NCBI GenBank assembly: GCA_013289855.1
Contig: JABCZD010000018.1
Coordinates: forward strand, 1 to 64,000
Source: Acidobacteriota bacterium
GTDB lineage: Bacteria > Acidobacteriota > Terriglobia > Acidiferrales > UBA7541
Direction of reading: 5' to 3'
DNA length: 64,000 nucleotides
Made by a program: the position numbers and the translations under genes
The notes under the pieces: generated by a model
Told to the model about the DNA's origin: nothing
The model's input: the letters and a program-made list of their open reading frames with translations, nothing else
Databases searched by the model: none
In this document: piece by piece, positions 1-7,731 of the stretch
Layout of the letters: each line of letters opens with the position of its first letter
Position numbering within the stretch: the first letter of the stretch is position 1

Positions 1-34
1 CGGTTTCGTTGCGGAGAACGTAAACGAAGAACAT
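1..34 (-). CDS. GIY-YIG nuclease family protein, 5' fragment cut by window edge
   Basis: On the minus strand an ATG at 34 opens a frame reading MFFVYVLRNET before it leaves the window. It is identical to the first codons of the complete GIY-YIG gene at 182-433 and lies in the same repeat context, so the window begins inside a tandem copy. Whether this copy is intact cannot be seen. Confidence 0.6.
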   Translation of the reverse strand, partial: MFFVYVLRNET

Positions 35-46
35 ACGAGGGCAACA

Positions 47-124
47 CGGTTCGCGGGGGGATTCGAACTCCCGACCTTCTGGTTTCCGCCGCAGGCGGAC
101 TCTATCCAGCTGAGCTACGGGCGC
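47..124 (-). pseudogene. Degenerate tRNA-Arg (first copy)
   Basis: Read on the minus strand from 124 there is a perfect tRNA 5' half (GCGCCCG acceptor strand, TA, GCTC D-arm) and a good T-arm with TTCGAAT loop at 61-67. The anticodon arm is broken: the remaining AACCAGA fits the 3' side of a tRNA-Arg(UCU) stem, but the 5' side and anticodon are replaced by a TCCGCC-TGC-GGCGGA palindrome. The 3' acceptor strand does not pair with GCGCCCG. It should not yield a working tRNA. The parent isoacceptor is an inference. Confidence 0.65.
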
Positions 125-181
125 ACAGTCTTTAAATTGTAGCACAGCACATTATTTTTTCATCCGCTCGCTCGCCAGTGA

Positions 182-433
182 TCAGCCAGCGGACTCTTGC
201 CCGAGTATCCGCTTAAGTTCCTCTCGCCCTTGGCCCGATTTCAGGAATTTTTCGCGCCGCATCGCTTCGGCTCGCGTAGCGTGTTCCTCTTGATAGATCA
301 CAACCCAACTACCGCGATTCTTCGTAGATCGGGTAACTCCGCTGTTATGTTGTCCCAAACGCTGCACAAGATCAGACGTAAAACCAGTATAGTGGCGGCC
401 GGTTTCGTTGCGGAGAACGTAAACGAAGAACAT
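182..433 (-). CDS. Small GIY-YIG domain protein (UvrC/Slx1-type nuclease fold)
   Basis: An 83-residue single-domain GIY-YIG protein. The VYVLR...YTGF segment is the GIY-YIG strand pair (here VYV/YTG), followed by SDLVQRLGQHN and a C-terminal ATRAEAMRREKFLKSGQGRE helix typical of the stand-alone YhbQ/URI family. The ATG at 433 is preferred: the longer frame from 544 only translates the tRNA remnant (APVAQLDR). It sits directly behind a broken tRNA-Arg and is part of a tandem array. Stand-alone family members are presumed DNA endonucleases, but their role is generally unknown. Confidence 0.8.
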   Translation of the reverse strand: MFFVYVLRNETGRHYTGFTSDLVQRLGQHNSGVTRSTKNRGSWVVIYQEEHATRAEAMRREKFLKSGQGREELKRILGQESAG

Positions 434-565
434 ACGAGGGCAACACGGTTCGCGGGGGGATTCGAACTCCCGACCTTCTGGTTTCCGCCGCAGGCGGACT
501 CTATCCAGCTGAGCTACGGGCGCACACTCTTTAAGTTGTAGCACAGCACATTATTTTTTCATCCG
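400..565. repeat. Direct repeat, right copy (pairs with 1-166)
   Basis: Near-identical to 1-166. It contains the second broken tRNA-Arg and the start of the intact GIY-YIG gene. Downstream similarity to the first copy fades after 565 but is still visible around 570-590, where a shrunken third GIY-YIG copy begins. Confidence 0.9.
446..523 (-). pseudogene. Degenerate tRNA-Arg (second copy)
   Basis: Same sequence and same lesions as the copy at 47-124: intact D and T arms, anticodon arm replaced by a short palindrome, unmatched 3' acceptor strand. Because both copies share the lesions, the damage came before the duplication. A TACAAT-like -10 element lies just upstream on the minus strand. Confidence 0.65.
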
Positions 566-579
566 TCGCCCGCCAGCGG

Positions 580-630
580 TCAGCCTGCGAACGTAAAGCC
601 GGTATACGGCCTCTTTCGCTACGGAGAACA
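580..630 (-). pseudogene. Internally deleted GIY-YIG gene remnant (third copy)
   Basis: The minus strand of this stretch aligns with the start of the GIY-YIG gene (GTTCTCCG..CGAAA..GGCCG..ATAC.GG.TTTACGT) and then jumps to a tail resembling that gene's last codons and TGA stop. Most of the domain is missing. This suggests a third tandem unit collapsed by internal deletion. Confidence 0.5.
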
Positions 631-631
631 G

Positions 632-668
632 GCTATCCGGACGGATAGCACCCTATCTGTTCAGATAG
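632..668. repeat. Two adjacent perfect palindromes
   Basis: GCTATCCG-GA-CGGATAGC (632-649) is followed after three bases by CTATCTG-TT-CAGATAG (653-668). Both have two-base loops. They mark the end of the GIY-YIG array and could be terminators or operators. No T-tract follows, so a terminator role is unproven. Confidence 0.5.
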
Positions 669-872
669 CATTTATTCTCGCGATCGCGCCACAAAATATT
701 TCCGCCGCAATTACGTTGGCGTCTATCTCTGTGTGAAATAGGTGCTTCCGCCGAAAAACTGCACATCTTAAATCTTCCTTCATTTGGCCGCGCAAATGCT
801 CCCTCCACTGCGTGCATTGCAGAGCAGAGATTTACAGCATGCAAGCAAGATAAGTTGGAGAGGAGAAATAAA

Positions 873-1316
873 ATGAAATTTCAAGTACATCGTTTGTTCG
901 TCATAGCGGCCATCGGATTGTTCAGCGTTGCCGCCTCCGCCCTCCCAGCGGTTGCCCAGGACGCAGTAAGGGGCCACTTTACGCTCCCTCACCAGGTACG
1001 CTGGCAGAACACGAATCTCCCGGCCGGTGATTACACTTTCACGCTGCCATCCCTCGCGCCCTTTAGCGCGATGACAGTTACCGGACCAAATGGCTCGGTG
1101 TTCGAGCTCGCCCGCGTATATTCCGACCGCCGGTCCGACGGTCCCAGCGTCTTGATCCTTGAACAGCGCGATGGAATCTCCTACGTTAGCCAGATGAACC
1201 TGTCCGAGGTCAGTGTGCAAATAAACTACACGGTGCCCAAGCAATCGCGCAGAGATGAGCCCCTTGCCCAAGCACCCACCACTGAGAAAATTCTCGTCGC
1301 CATGGTCGTAAACTAG
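873..1316 (+). CDS. Secreted hypothetical protein (147 aa)
   Basis: The ATG at 873 follows a strong ribosome-binding site (GGAGAGGAG at 858-866), so the upstream in-frame TTG at 855 is rejected. Residues 1-29 form a clear signal peptide ending AVAQ. The mature part has an LPAGDYTFTLP segment, a pattern I associate with short beta-rich secreted proteins of Acidobacteria. No catalytic motif is visible. It is a single gene with no operon partner. Confidence 0.75.
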   Translation: MKFQVHRLFVIAAIGLFSVAASALPAVAQDAVRGHFTLPHQVRWQNTNLPAGDYTFTLPSLAPFSAMTVTGPNGSVFELARVYSDRRSDGPSVLILEQRDGISYVSQMNLSEVSVQINYTVPKQSRRDEPLAQAPTTEKILVAMVVN

Positions 1317-1490
1317 CACCTCGAACAACCGTGCTCAAACAACAGTGTCTCTTCCGTGGGCAAGCCCAGCAAAATCGGGCTTGCCCTAACTGTTTTCGGC
1401 GTCGAATGCCCGCTCTCAGTTCATTGGTGGCAAGGGCGTCTAAGGCGTGTCGATCGTCAAATTATTTAGTACAGCTGTACCATTCTTACA

Positions 1491-1520
1491 TTGACGAACC
1501 AAGGTACCTTACTGTATACT
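1491..1520 (+). promoter_or_regulatory. Strong sigma-70-type promoter without an ORF
   Basis: TTGACG (1491-1496) and TATACT (1515-1520) are separated by 18 bp. A perfect GTACAGCTGTAC palindrome lies just upstream at 1469-1480 and could be an operator. No convincing gene starts downstream on the plus strand before the convergent MFS gene. Confidence 0.45.
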
Positions 1521-1526
1521 TTCACA

Positions 1527-1745
1527 TGTAGGTTATAGTACTTGGTCTCGACATTTCCCAGGAAGGCGCCGGCTCTGGGATAACCACTTACTAAACAATT
1601 TTCCGGCCTAAGCTATTTAGAATGAACACTTGCAGAAGGTTGTGAAAACAAAGGCACTTTAAGTCCCTTTCTTTTCACATCCTTTCGCGAATCCCTCAGG
1701 GGTAGAGCCCCTGTAGCGGCCGCCTTCCGAGGCGGACGCCTTTGA
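1527..1745 (+). ncRNA. Candidate structured small RNA downstream of an orphan promoter
   Basis: The gene-free stretch after the promoter has three stem-loops: CCCAG/CTGGG at 1557-1579; a 7+5 bp stem with one C-C mismatch (GTGAAAA-c-AAAGG with CCTTT-c-TTTTCAC) at 1642-1678; and CCGCCT-TCCG-AGGCGG near 1719-1734, within a genome-repeat sequence and followed by a weak T-rich end. No ribosome-binding site or convincing ORF is present. It matches no RNA family I can name. Confidence 0.3.
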
Positions 1746-1855
1746 CTTTTCTGAGGTCGTCTTGGTCGCCCCTGACTTTTCTTCCGTCGCGGGCCGCCGT
1801 TTCAACTGCCTCACCTCGCCAACGAGGCCCCGCGGAACCGAGGATCACCATGCAC

Positions 1856-3100
1856 TCACGCCGCCTCGCCCTTCACAAACACCTTCCCATGCTCCTCCGC
1901 CCCAAACCACAGCAGCACCGCCAGCGCGCAAATGGTGACAATCTCAAACGCGGCGATGGCCCACCGGTACCCCACGCGATCCCGCAACGCGTACTCCATC
2001 GAATTGGTCGGCGAAGCAAGCAGTATCCCCAGTTGGTACGCCAGACCAGGCATCAACCCGCGCGCCGAATCCGCCGCCAGTTCGTTCAGGTGTACGGGAA
2101 TAACTCCCCACGCCCCCTGCACCCCGATCTGCATCACAAACGCGCCCGCCGCCAACAGCATCAGTTTGCCGCTGAACGCCCAGATCGGAATCACCGCCAG
2201 CGACACCGCCAGCGCCGCCATCATGCTCTTGCGCCGACCCGCTCGCTGCGAAAGCAGTCCAAAGATAATCGCGCCAATCACCGCGCCAACGTTATAAAAA
2301 ATCGCGATGTTCGCGCGCATCGCCGCGGCCACGCCGTGTACTTCCTGCAAAAAATCGGGATAAAGGTCCTGCGTGCCGTGCGAGAGGAACATCATGAACG
2401 TCATCAGCACCACTAGATACGCGAAGCGCCGCCAATTCTTACCCACCACCCGCAGCACCTCTCCGGTGCTCGCCGCCTTATGTTCTTTCCACGCCTGCGA
2501 CTCCGGCACTTTGGTGCGGATGTACAGCGCCAGCAGCGCGGGAACCGCGCCGATCCAGAACATCGCGCGCCAGCCCCAATGCGGCAGCAGAAATCGCGCC
2601 GCCATCGCCGCCAGCAAATATCCGATGGAGTATCCGCTTTGCAGAATGCCGCTCAGCACGCCGCGCCATTTTCGCGGCGCTGCTTCCATCGCCAGCGACG
2701 CGCCCACGCCCCACTCACCACCCATGCCGATGCCAAACAGCGCGCGCAAAATCAAGAACACCGTAAAGTTAGGAGCAAAGCCGCAAAGTAATTCGATCAG
2801 CGAAAAATAAATCACGTTGCACATCAGCGGAATGCGCCGCCCGTAGCGATCCGCAAGCAAGCCGAACAGCACCGCGCCGACGGGACGCATCGCCAGCGTG
2901 GCGAAGGTGGTCAGCACAATGTCTTTTTTGTTGACACCAAATTGATGCGCCAACGTATCGAAGAGGAAAACTGCAATGAAGAAATCAAAAGCATCCAGGG
3001 TCCAGCCAAAAAATCCCGCGAGAACAGCATGATGCGTTCCCGGAACATGCGCCCGCACCACTTCCCTCGTGCTCCGATCGCTGATGCTGGATTCGTTCAT
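1856..3100 (-). CDS. MFS transporter, sialate/lactate:H+ symporter-like (SHS family)
   Basis: A 414-residue, 12-helix major facilitator. After a short N-terminal tail comes GWTLDAFDFF, the helix-1 signature of organic-acid:H+ symporters (NanT/JEN1-like). The loop 2-3 motif LADRYGRR and the helix-5 GMGGEWGVG and GILQSGYSIGY segments support the same group. It is the last gene of a three-gene minus-strand operon, 105 bp after a sodium:solute symporter and behind a D-acylamino-acid deacylase-like enzyme. The substrate is therefore probably an organic acid or an N-acyl-amino acid product, which is inference. Confidence 0.85.
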   Translation of the reverse strand: MNESSISDRSTREVVRAHVPGTHHAVLAGFFGWTLDAFDFFIAVFLFDTLAHQFGVNKKDIVLTTFATLAMRPVGAVLFGLLADRYGRRIPLMCNVIYFSLIELLCGFAPNFTVFLILRALFGIGMGGEWGVGASLAMEAAPRKWRGVLSGILQSGYSIGYLLAAMAARFLLPHWGWRAMFWIGAVPALLALYIRTKVPESQAWKEHKAASTGEVLRVVGKNWRRFAYLVVLMTFMMFLSHGTQDLYPDFLQEVHGVAAAMRANIAIFYNVGAVIGAIIFGLLSQRAGRRKSMMAALAVSLAVIPIWAFSGKLMLLAAGAFVMQIGVQGAWGVIPVHLNELAADSARGLMPGLAYQLGILLASPTNSMEYALRDRVGYRWAIAAFEIVTICALAVLLWFGAEEHGKVFVKGEAA

Positions 3101-3205
3101 GCCGGTTGGTCGATGTCGCGCTCGCGGATGTTGGGTTCGCTCATGCCCTGTTGGCCAACGGCCAGTTGCCTCGCGCTAGCCCACTCATGCGGGTTCTGCT
3201 CAACG

Positions 3206-5029
3206 TCAGCCTTCCTGCCACTTCGCAGCGTCTGGCATCAACCGCCAAATGGTAATGCCACAAGCCACGGCCACTACGCCCAGCGCCGCGCCCGCCGGAT
3301 AACGCCCGAAGCAAATCTCGCCAATCGAAAACAGCGTCGAGTACACCAGCACGCAACCGACAATCCAACTGAGCAGATTGCGTCCCAAATCGCGCGTCAC
3401 CGGTTCATCGCCGCACATCTGCGCCACCGGACGCCAGCCAGTGATCTGCGGACGCACTTTGCGATAAAACTTCGCGAGTATTTCTCCCGGCTCGGCGTCC
3501 GTCAAGAACGTAACGGCCAGCCACACCAGCGTGGTAAATCCCGTGGTGCACAGCGTGGTTTTGGCGAACACCACCGGATCGGATCCGGAAAATGGCTGCG
3601 GCCGGCCAGTCAGCGTCATCCACAGCGACGCGGAGTGCAACGTCAGCGTAGCCACCAGCGCAGCAATCATTGCGGAAATTTCGCTCCACGCATTGACGCG
3701 CCACCAATACCAGCGCAGCAAATACACGCCGCCGGTTCCTGCGCCCAGTTCCAAAACAATTTTCCAGCCTTCGCTCACGGATTGCAGGTTCCACGCTACA
3801 AACGCCGCGGCGAACACCAGCAACACCGTAGAGAGGCGCGAAGCATTTACGTAATGCGATTCGCTCGCTTTCTTGTTCAAAAAACGGCGATAGAAATCTT
3901 CCACCAGGTACGAACTGCCCCAATTCAATTGCGTCGCTACCGTGGACATGAACGCGGCCATGAATCCCGCCAGCAAAATGCCCAGCAGCGCGTGCGGCGT
4001 CTGCCGCGTGGCCACCAGCATGTAACCTTTTTCCGGTTGCGCCAGCCCCGGATACAAAACCACCGCCGCCAGCGCCGTCAAAATCCACGGCCACGGCCGC
4101 AGCGCATAATGCGCCAGATTAAACCACAGCACGGAAAGCAATCCGTTGCGTTCATCTTTCGCGCTGAAAATTCTCTGCGCGATGTACCCGCCGCCGCCGG
4201 GCTCCGCGCCGGGATACCAGAACGCCCACCACTGCACCGCCAGATGCACTACGAAGGTAATCACTGGCAGCGTCCACAAAGCTTCGCCGGTTATGCCGCG
4301 CGAAAAATCCGGCAGCAACGCGGTGATGTCGCTGGCGCCGGGACCGACCGCCGCACGCTTCGCGGCCAGCGTCGCGAGCATCTGTTGCATGCCGCCCGCG
4401 GCGTGCACCCCGTACCACGCCACGCCGATCACGATGGCCATCTTCAAGACAAACTGGAAAAGATCGGTCCACAGAACGCCCCACAATCCGCCAAGCGAAA
4501 CGTAAAAGCCGGTGAACGGCATCAAGAAGAACACGCAGATGGCCAGCGCCTTCGCGTCGCTCACCCCCATCGCGGTGCTGATGATGTTCACCATAGCCTT
4601 GGTGACCCATCCAAGAATCAGGCAGTTCATCAGCAGCCCGAGATACACCGCGCGAAAGCCGCGCAGAAATGCCGCCGGCTTGCCGGAGTAACGCATCTCC
4701 GCAAACTGCACGTCGGTAATCAGTCCGGAGCGCCGCCACAATCGTGCGAACAAAAACACCGTCATCATTCCCGACGGCAAGAAACTCCACCACAACCAGT
4801 TCCCGGCCACGCCTTGGGTGTAGACCAGGCCGCTCACCGCCAGCGGCGTATCCGCGGCGAACGTGGTGGCCACCATGGACGTTCCCGCCAGCCACCAGGA
4901 AACATTGCGCCCGGAAACGAAATAATCTTCCGTGCTTTTGCCGGAACGCCCGCGAAAATACAATCCCATCGCCAGCGTCACCAGCAGATATCCGACAATT
5001 GCGGCCCAGTCAGCAGCGGTTAAGTGCAA
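3206..5029 (-). CDS. Sodium:solute symporter (SSS family)
   Basis: 607 residues with about 13-14 hydrophobic segments. The N-terminus has the family pattern DYFVSGRNVSWWLAGTSMVATTFAADTPL, which forms the sodium and substrate region in SSS proteins, and GFMAAFMSTVATQLNWGSSYLVEDFY is the usual helix-8 motif. The start is a TTG at 5029 with GGGGAG nine bases upstream. It lies between an amidohydrolase and an MFS gene and probably imports the compound the amidohydrolase acts on. The substrate cannot be read from sequence. Confidence 0.88.
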   Translation of the reverse strand: MHLTAADWAAIVGYLLVTLAMGLYFRGRSGKSTEDYFVSGRNVSWWLAGTSMVATTFAADTPLAVSGLVYTQGVAGNWLWWSFLPSGMMTVFLFARLWRRSGLITDVQFAEMRYSGKPAAFLRGFRAVYLGLLMNCLILGWVTKAMVNIISTAMGVSDAKALAICVFFLMPFTGFYVSLGGLWGVLWTDLFQFVLKMAIVIGVAWYGVHAAGGMQQMLATLAAKRAAVGPGASDITALLPDFSRGITGEALWTLPVITFVVHLAVQWWAFWYPGAEPGGGGYIAQRIFSAKDERNGLLSVLWFNLAHYALRPWPWILTALAAVVLYPGLAQPEKGYMLVATRQTPHALLGILLAGFMAAFMSTVATQLNWGSSYLVEDFYRRFLNKKASESHYVNASRLSTVLLVFAAAFVAWNLQSVSEGWKIVLELGAGTGGVYLLRWYWWRVNAWSEISAMIAALVATLTLHSASLWMTLTGRPQPFSGSDPVVFAKTTLCTTGFTTLVWLAVTFLTDAEPGEILAKFYRKVRPQITGWRPVAQMCGDEPVTRDLGRNLLSWIVGCVLVYSTLFSIGEICFGRYPAGAALGVVAVACGITIWRLMPDAAKWQEG

Positions 5030-5143
5030 AGTGTTTCGCTCCCCAATTTCGCTGTTCGCGAATTGCAGTTTGCTACGGTTTCGTCAGTAATCGCTAACGA
5101 TGTGCAGACGCTATCACTAGTTGCAAATTATCGCGGCGCAATT

Positions 5144-6637
5144 TCATTGCGCGATCGGCGCGCGCGCCGCTTTACCGGGAAATACTCCGTCGACGAGCTT
5201 CCCATTCTTTACCACGGCCACGCCATTGACGAGGACAAATTCAATGCCTTCGGAATACTGCAGCGGCTCTTCAAACGTAGCCTTGTCGATAACGCGTTGC
5301 GGATCAAAGATGGTGATGTCCGCGTCGGCACCCACGCGGATTCGCCCTTTGTCGTGAAACACAGGAGCGCGCTGTTCCAGCCGTTGCGCCGGCATCAGCG
5401 TCATCTTGCGCAGCGCGGTCATCAGGTCCAGCGTTCTTTCTTCGCGCACGTAATGCCCCAACACCCGGGAAAACGTTGCTTGCCCGCGCGGATGAATCTT
5501 CGGCCCCGTGATCGGCATGCCATCGCTAGCCACCATGACGATCGGATTCGCAAGCGCCGTCCGCACCATTTCTTCCGGAATGCTGAAAACCACCACGTTG
5601 CCACCAACTTTGCGATATTTCTCAAACGTTTCCGCGGTCAGTCGTTCGCCGGTCTCGGTCCACTGCACGTCGTGGTAAGTAATACCCTGGCGCTCTTGCC
5701 ATCCCGGATCGAAAATCGCCGATTGCAGTGCGGTGCTGCCCGCGGTGTATGGATAGCACTCGGTGGTCACGTCGAGTCCGTTTTTCCGCGCGCCTTCCAC
5801 GGCGGCGATCAGTTGGGGCGTATCGCGCAATCCCATGCTGGTGATGTGCACCACGTGCAAGGGAGCGCCCGTGGCGGCCGCGGCGGCGATAACCTCTTCG
5901 ATTCCCGCCAAGCCATCCATGGGTTCCAGCACTCCGGCGTAGCGCAAATGCACGTGAACGGAAGCATGGTATTTTGCCGCCGCGCGAAACATTTCCAAAA
6001 TTTCTTCGTGCGACGCTGCCTCCGTGTAGTTGATGCCCATGCCCACGGCGAGCGCGCCCCGCTGCAAGCCGTACTCGATCTGCCGACGCATTTCCGCGAT
6101 TTGTTCCGGCGTGGCCGGCTTATGCGCCGCGTCCCCGGTCGGAAGAAACAGCCCTGGATCGCCGATCACCTTCATGCGTACCGGGATGTGCCCGATGCTC
6201 ACGCCATAATTGATCAGCGCTTTTCCTTCGCGATGGGCGTACCAGCCGTCCACGTCAGCGGTGCCCACTTCCAGTTCGAGCGTGGTGGTGACGCCATCGT
6301 GCGCCTGAAACTGATAGTTGCGCGGCTCTTGTCCGTGCTCGTGAAGATCGATGAATCCCGGAGCCACCACCAGACCTTGCGCATCAATGGTGGTTTTGCC
6401 ATGCAGAACGCCGGCGGAAATCGCACGAATTTTTCCGTCGCTGATGCCCACGTTTCGTTGCGCATCCAGCCCAGACTCCGGATCCATGACGCGGCCGTTG
6501 AGGATGACCAGGTCATACATCGCGTCCTGCGGCGCGGCATGCGAGTACATCGCCGCAAGCGAGACCGCCAAGAGGGAGACGGCCGCAACGATCACGCAAA
6601 CGACGTTTCGTCTCCGGATACTGCGCAAAGCGATCAT
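5144..6637 (-). CDS. Exported amidohydrolase, N-acyl-D-amino-acid deacylase (D-aminoacylase)-like
   Basis: 497 residues. A signal peptide or membrane anchor is followed by the composite beta domain (YDLVILNGRVMDPESG) and a TIM-barrel with GFIDLHEHG (metal-binding HxH), TECYPYTAGST and ASDGMP, the pattern of the D-aminoacylase branch of amidohydrolases. The C-terminus returns to the beta domain (GADADITIFDP). It is first in an operon with two transporters, which suggests use of acylated D-amino acids or similar periplasmic amides. The exact substrate is not certain. Confidence 0.8.
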   Translation of the reverse strand: MIALRSIRRRNVVCVIVAAVSLLAVSLAAMYSHAAPQDAMYDLVILNGRVMDPESGLDAQRNVGISDGKIRAISAGVLHGKTTIDAQGLVVAPGFIDLHEHGQEPRNYQFQAHDGVTTTLELEVGTADVDGWYAHREGKALINYGVSIGHIPVRMKVIGDPGLFLPTGDAAHKPATPEQIAEMRRQIEYGLQRGALAVGMGINYTEAASHEEILEMFRAAAKYHASVHVHLRYAGVLEPMDGLAGIEEVIAAAAATGAPLHVVHITSMGLRDTPQLIAAVEGARKNGLDVTTECYPYTAGSTALQSAIFDPGWQERQGITYHDVQWTETGERLTAETFEKYRKVGGNVVVFSIPEEMVRTALANPIVMVASDGMPITGPKIHPRGQATFSRVLGHYVREERTLDLMTALRKMTLMPAQRLEQRAPVFHDKGRIRVGADADITIFDPQRVIDKATFEEPLQYSEGIEFVLVNGVAVVKNGKLVDGVFPGKAARAPIAQ

Positions 6638-6757
6638 CCAGTGTCCTAGCGAAGCGATTTGCCGACGCTAAGTCTCAACACAAGATCAGCCGCTGTCAAA
6701 GGTTTTCTGAAACGATTTAATAGAGGCTATCGAGTGCGCATGCGGGTGAGCGCAGAG

Positions 6758-6822
6758 TTTCCTGGGAACGCCAATCTCCCGATTGGCGGGTTTCTGCCCG
6801 GGAGATTGGCGTTCCCAGGAAA
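6758..6822. repeat. 23-bp perfect inverted repeat
   Basis: The arms 6758-6780 and 6800-6822 are perfectly complementary around a 19-base spacer. The spacer partly repeats arm sequence (GATTGGCGGG). It lies between two minus-strand units and looks like one of the dispersed palindromic elements of this genome. It could also act as a terminator, although no T-tract follows. Confidence 0.75.
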
Positions 6823-6947
6823 ACAAAAACCCGGATCGCTGGGGTGAGCGACCCGGGTCGGGGCAACTGCTTGAGGGGGGCCTGGGGTAAACTTTAAAAA
6901 ATCGTGATAACGCCTAAGGAACTGCGAAAGCGCTTCCTGCAAACGGT

Positions 6948-7157
6948 TTAATGCACGTGCTGTGTGGCCAGCACACAGATCTGGCGCAAGTCTTCGTAGG
7001 TGAAAAATATCTCGTCGCAGCCGTCAGCCGTCTCGCGCAGACCCAAGCCGGATTCGGAGGAGAGGTCGAACAGTTCTTCTTCGGAGAGGCCCAACAGCAG
7101 AGCGGCCCGGCGATGCGTTACGTACTTGTATTCCTGTTTTTGTTGTTGCGTCTTCAT
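6948..7157 (-). CDS. Small hypothetical protein with HTH-like segment (69 aa)
   Basis: The ATG at 7157 has a strong GAGGGAGGG Shine-Dalgarno, so the longer reading from 7196 is rejected. The segment YVTHRRAALLLGLSEEELFDLSSESGLG resembles the first helices of MerR/excisionase-type DNA-binding folds, and the rest (EIFFTYEDLRQIC) would complete a small winged helix. This is a fold guess, not a family match. It is probably co-transcribed with the gene at 7216-7422, 58 bp upstream. Confidence 0.6.
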   Translation of the reverse strand: MKTQQQKQEYKYVTHRRAALLLGLSEEELFDLSSESGLGLRETADGCDEIFFTYEDLRQICVLATQHVH

Positions 7158-7215
7158 ATTCCCTCCCTCAGGGCCTTGCACAACGCCTGATCCCAACCGG
7201 TTAAGCCGGAACGGG

Positions 7216-7422
7216 TCAAGCTGGAACCAAGGCCATGCTGTCTTGCTCCACAGCCAGGATCATTACTTTATAGATGTCCACGTCCCAGCCTTCGCCGATG
7301 CGGACGCGAACCGTTTCGTCGCCATCTTTCAGCAGCTTGCCGCGCAGCGGCACCTTAATGTCACCGAGTGCGACTTGCAGCACCACCGCTCTCCCCACCC
7401 ACGGCTGAAATGCGTTCGTCAT
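7216..7422 (-). CDS. Small hypothetical protein, beta-rich (68 aa)
   Basis: The ATG at 7422 follows GAGGGAGAG. The 68 residues alternate hydrophobic and charged positions (VVLQVALGDIKVPLRGKLLKDGDETVRVRIGEGWDVDIYKVMILAV), as in small SH3- or Sm-like beta barrels. There is no signal peptide. It pairs with the HTH-like protein immediately downstream. No function is recognised. Confidence 0.6.
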   Translation of the reverse strand: MTNAFQPWVGRAVVLQVALGDIKVPLRGKLLKDGDETVRVRIGEGWDVDIYKVMILAVEQDSMALVPA

Positions 7423-7731
7423 GTCTCTCCCTCGAGCCCCACTGCCAACCGCGCGCCACTTGCCGCTGTGACGTCGCGATGACTACAACATCGTGCCGTG
7501 AGAGAGAATCGCGCAGCGTACTGTGCGCCACAATGGTACAGAGAGGGTATTCAGCTGGTACGAACAGACTAGTTTTGAATTGAGCAAAAATTCTTGTGAG
7601 CGCGCGCTAAAAATTTCGAATCGGCATCACGAACGGCATGACGGAGGGCATGACAAAGTGCGGCAAGTACCTCGGTACTGCTCAAGCAGGACGCGCGTCC
7701 CATTGGGGGAAAAACTTGCGACCCTCATCCT
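7423..7731. other. Divergent intergenic region
   Basis: It separates the small minus-strand pair from the patatin gene. It must hold promoters for both directions, but no clear consensus -35/-10 pair was found, and no RNA or ORF is convincing. Confidence 0.4.

Larger units (their letters stand above)
1..166. repeat. Direct repeat, left copy (pairs with 400-565)
   Basis: Bases 1-166 match 400-565 at a constant offset of 399, with only about two substitutions visible near 127-136. The unit carries the degenerate tRNA-Arg, its upstream TACAAT-like -10 box (minus strand, 136-141) and the first codons of a GIY-YIG gene. Weaker similarity continues past 166 into the tail of the next GIY-YIG copy, as expected for tandem duplication of a tRNA plus GIY-YIG unit. 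Confidence 0.9.

Noticed and set aside
47-523. Two functional tRNA-Arg genes
   Set aside because: The anticodon arm cannot form and the 3' acceptor strand does not pair with the 5' strand in either copy.
434-544. N-terminal extension of the GIY-YIG gene (APVAQLDR...)
   Set aside because: This is translation of the tRNA remnant, a well-known artefact; the ATG at 433 is the sensible start.
1331-1531. 66-codon plus-strand ORF after the secreted protein
   Set aside because: No ribosome-binding site, odd composition, and it overlaps the orphan promoter and palindrome.
2942-5023. Long plus-strand ORF (about 690 codons) opposite the sodium symporter
   Set aside because: His/Arg/Gln-rich low-complexity translation, antisense to a clear SSS gene; a shadow of high-GC coding sequence.
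5024-6649. Long plus-strand ORF opposite the amidohydrolase
   Set aside because: Antisense shadow with no family features; the minus-strand gene is unambiguous.
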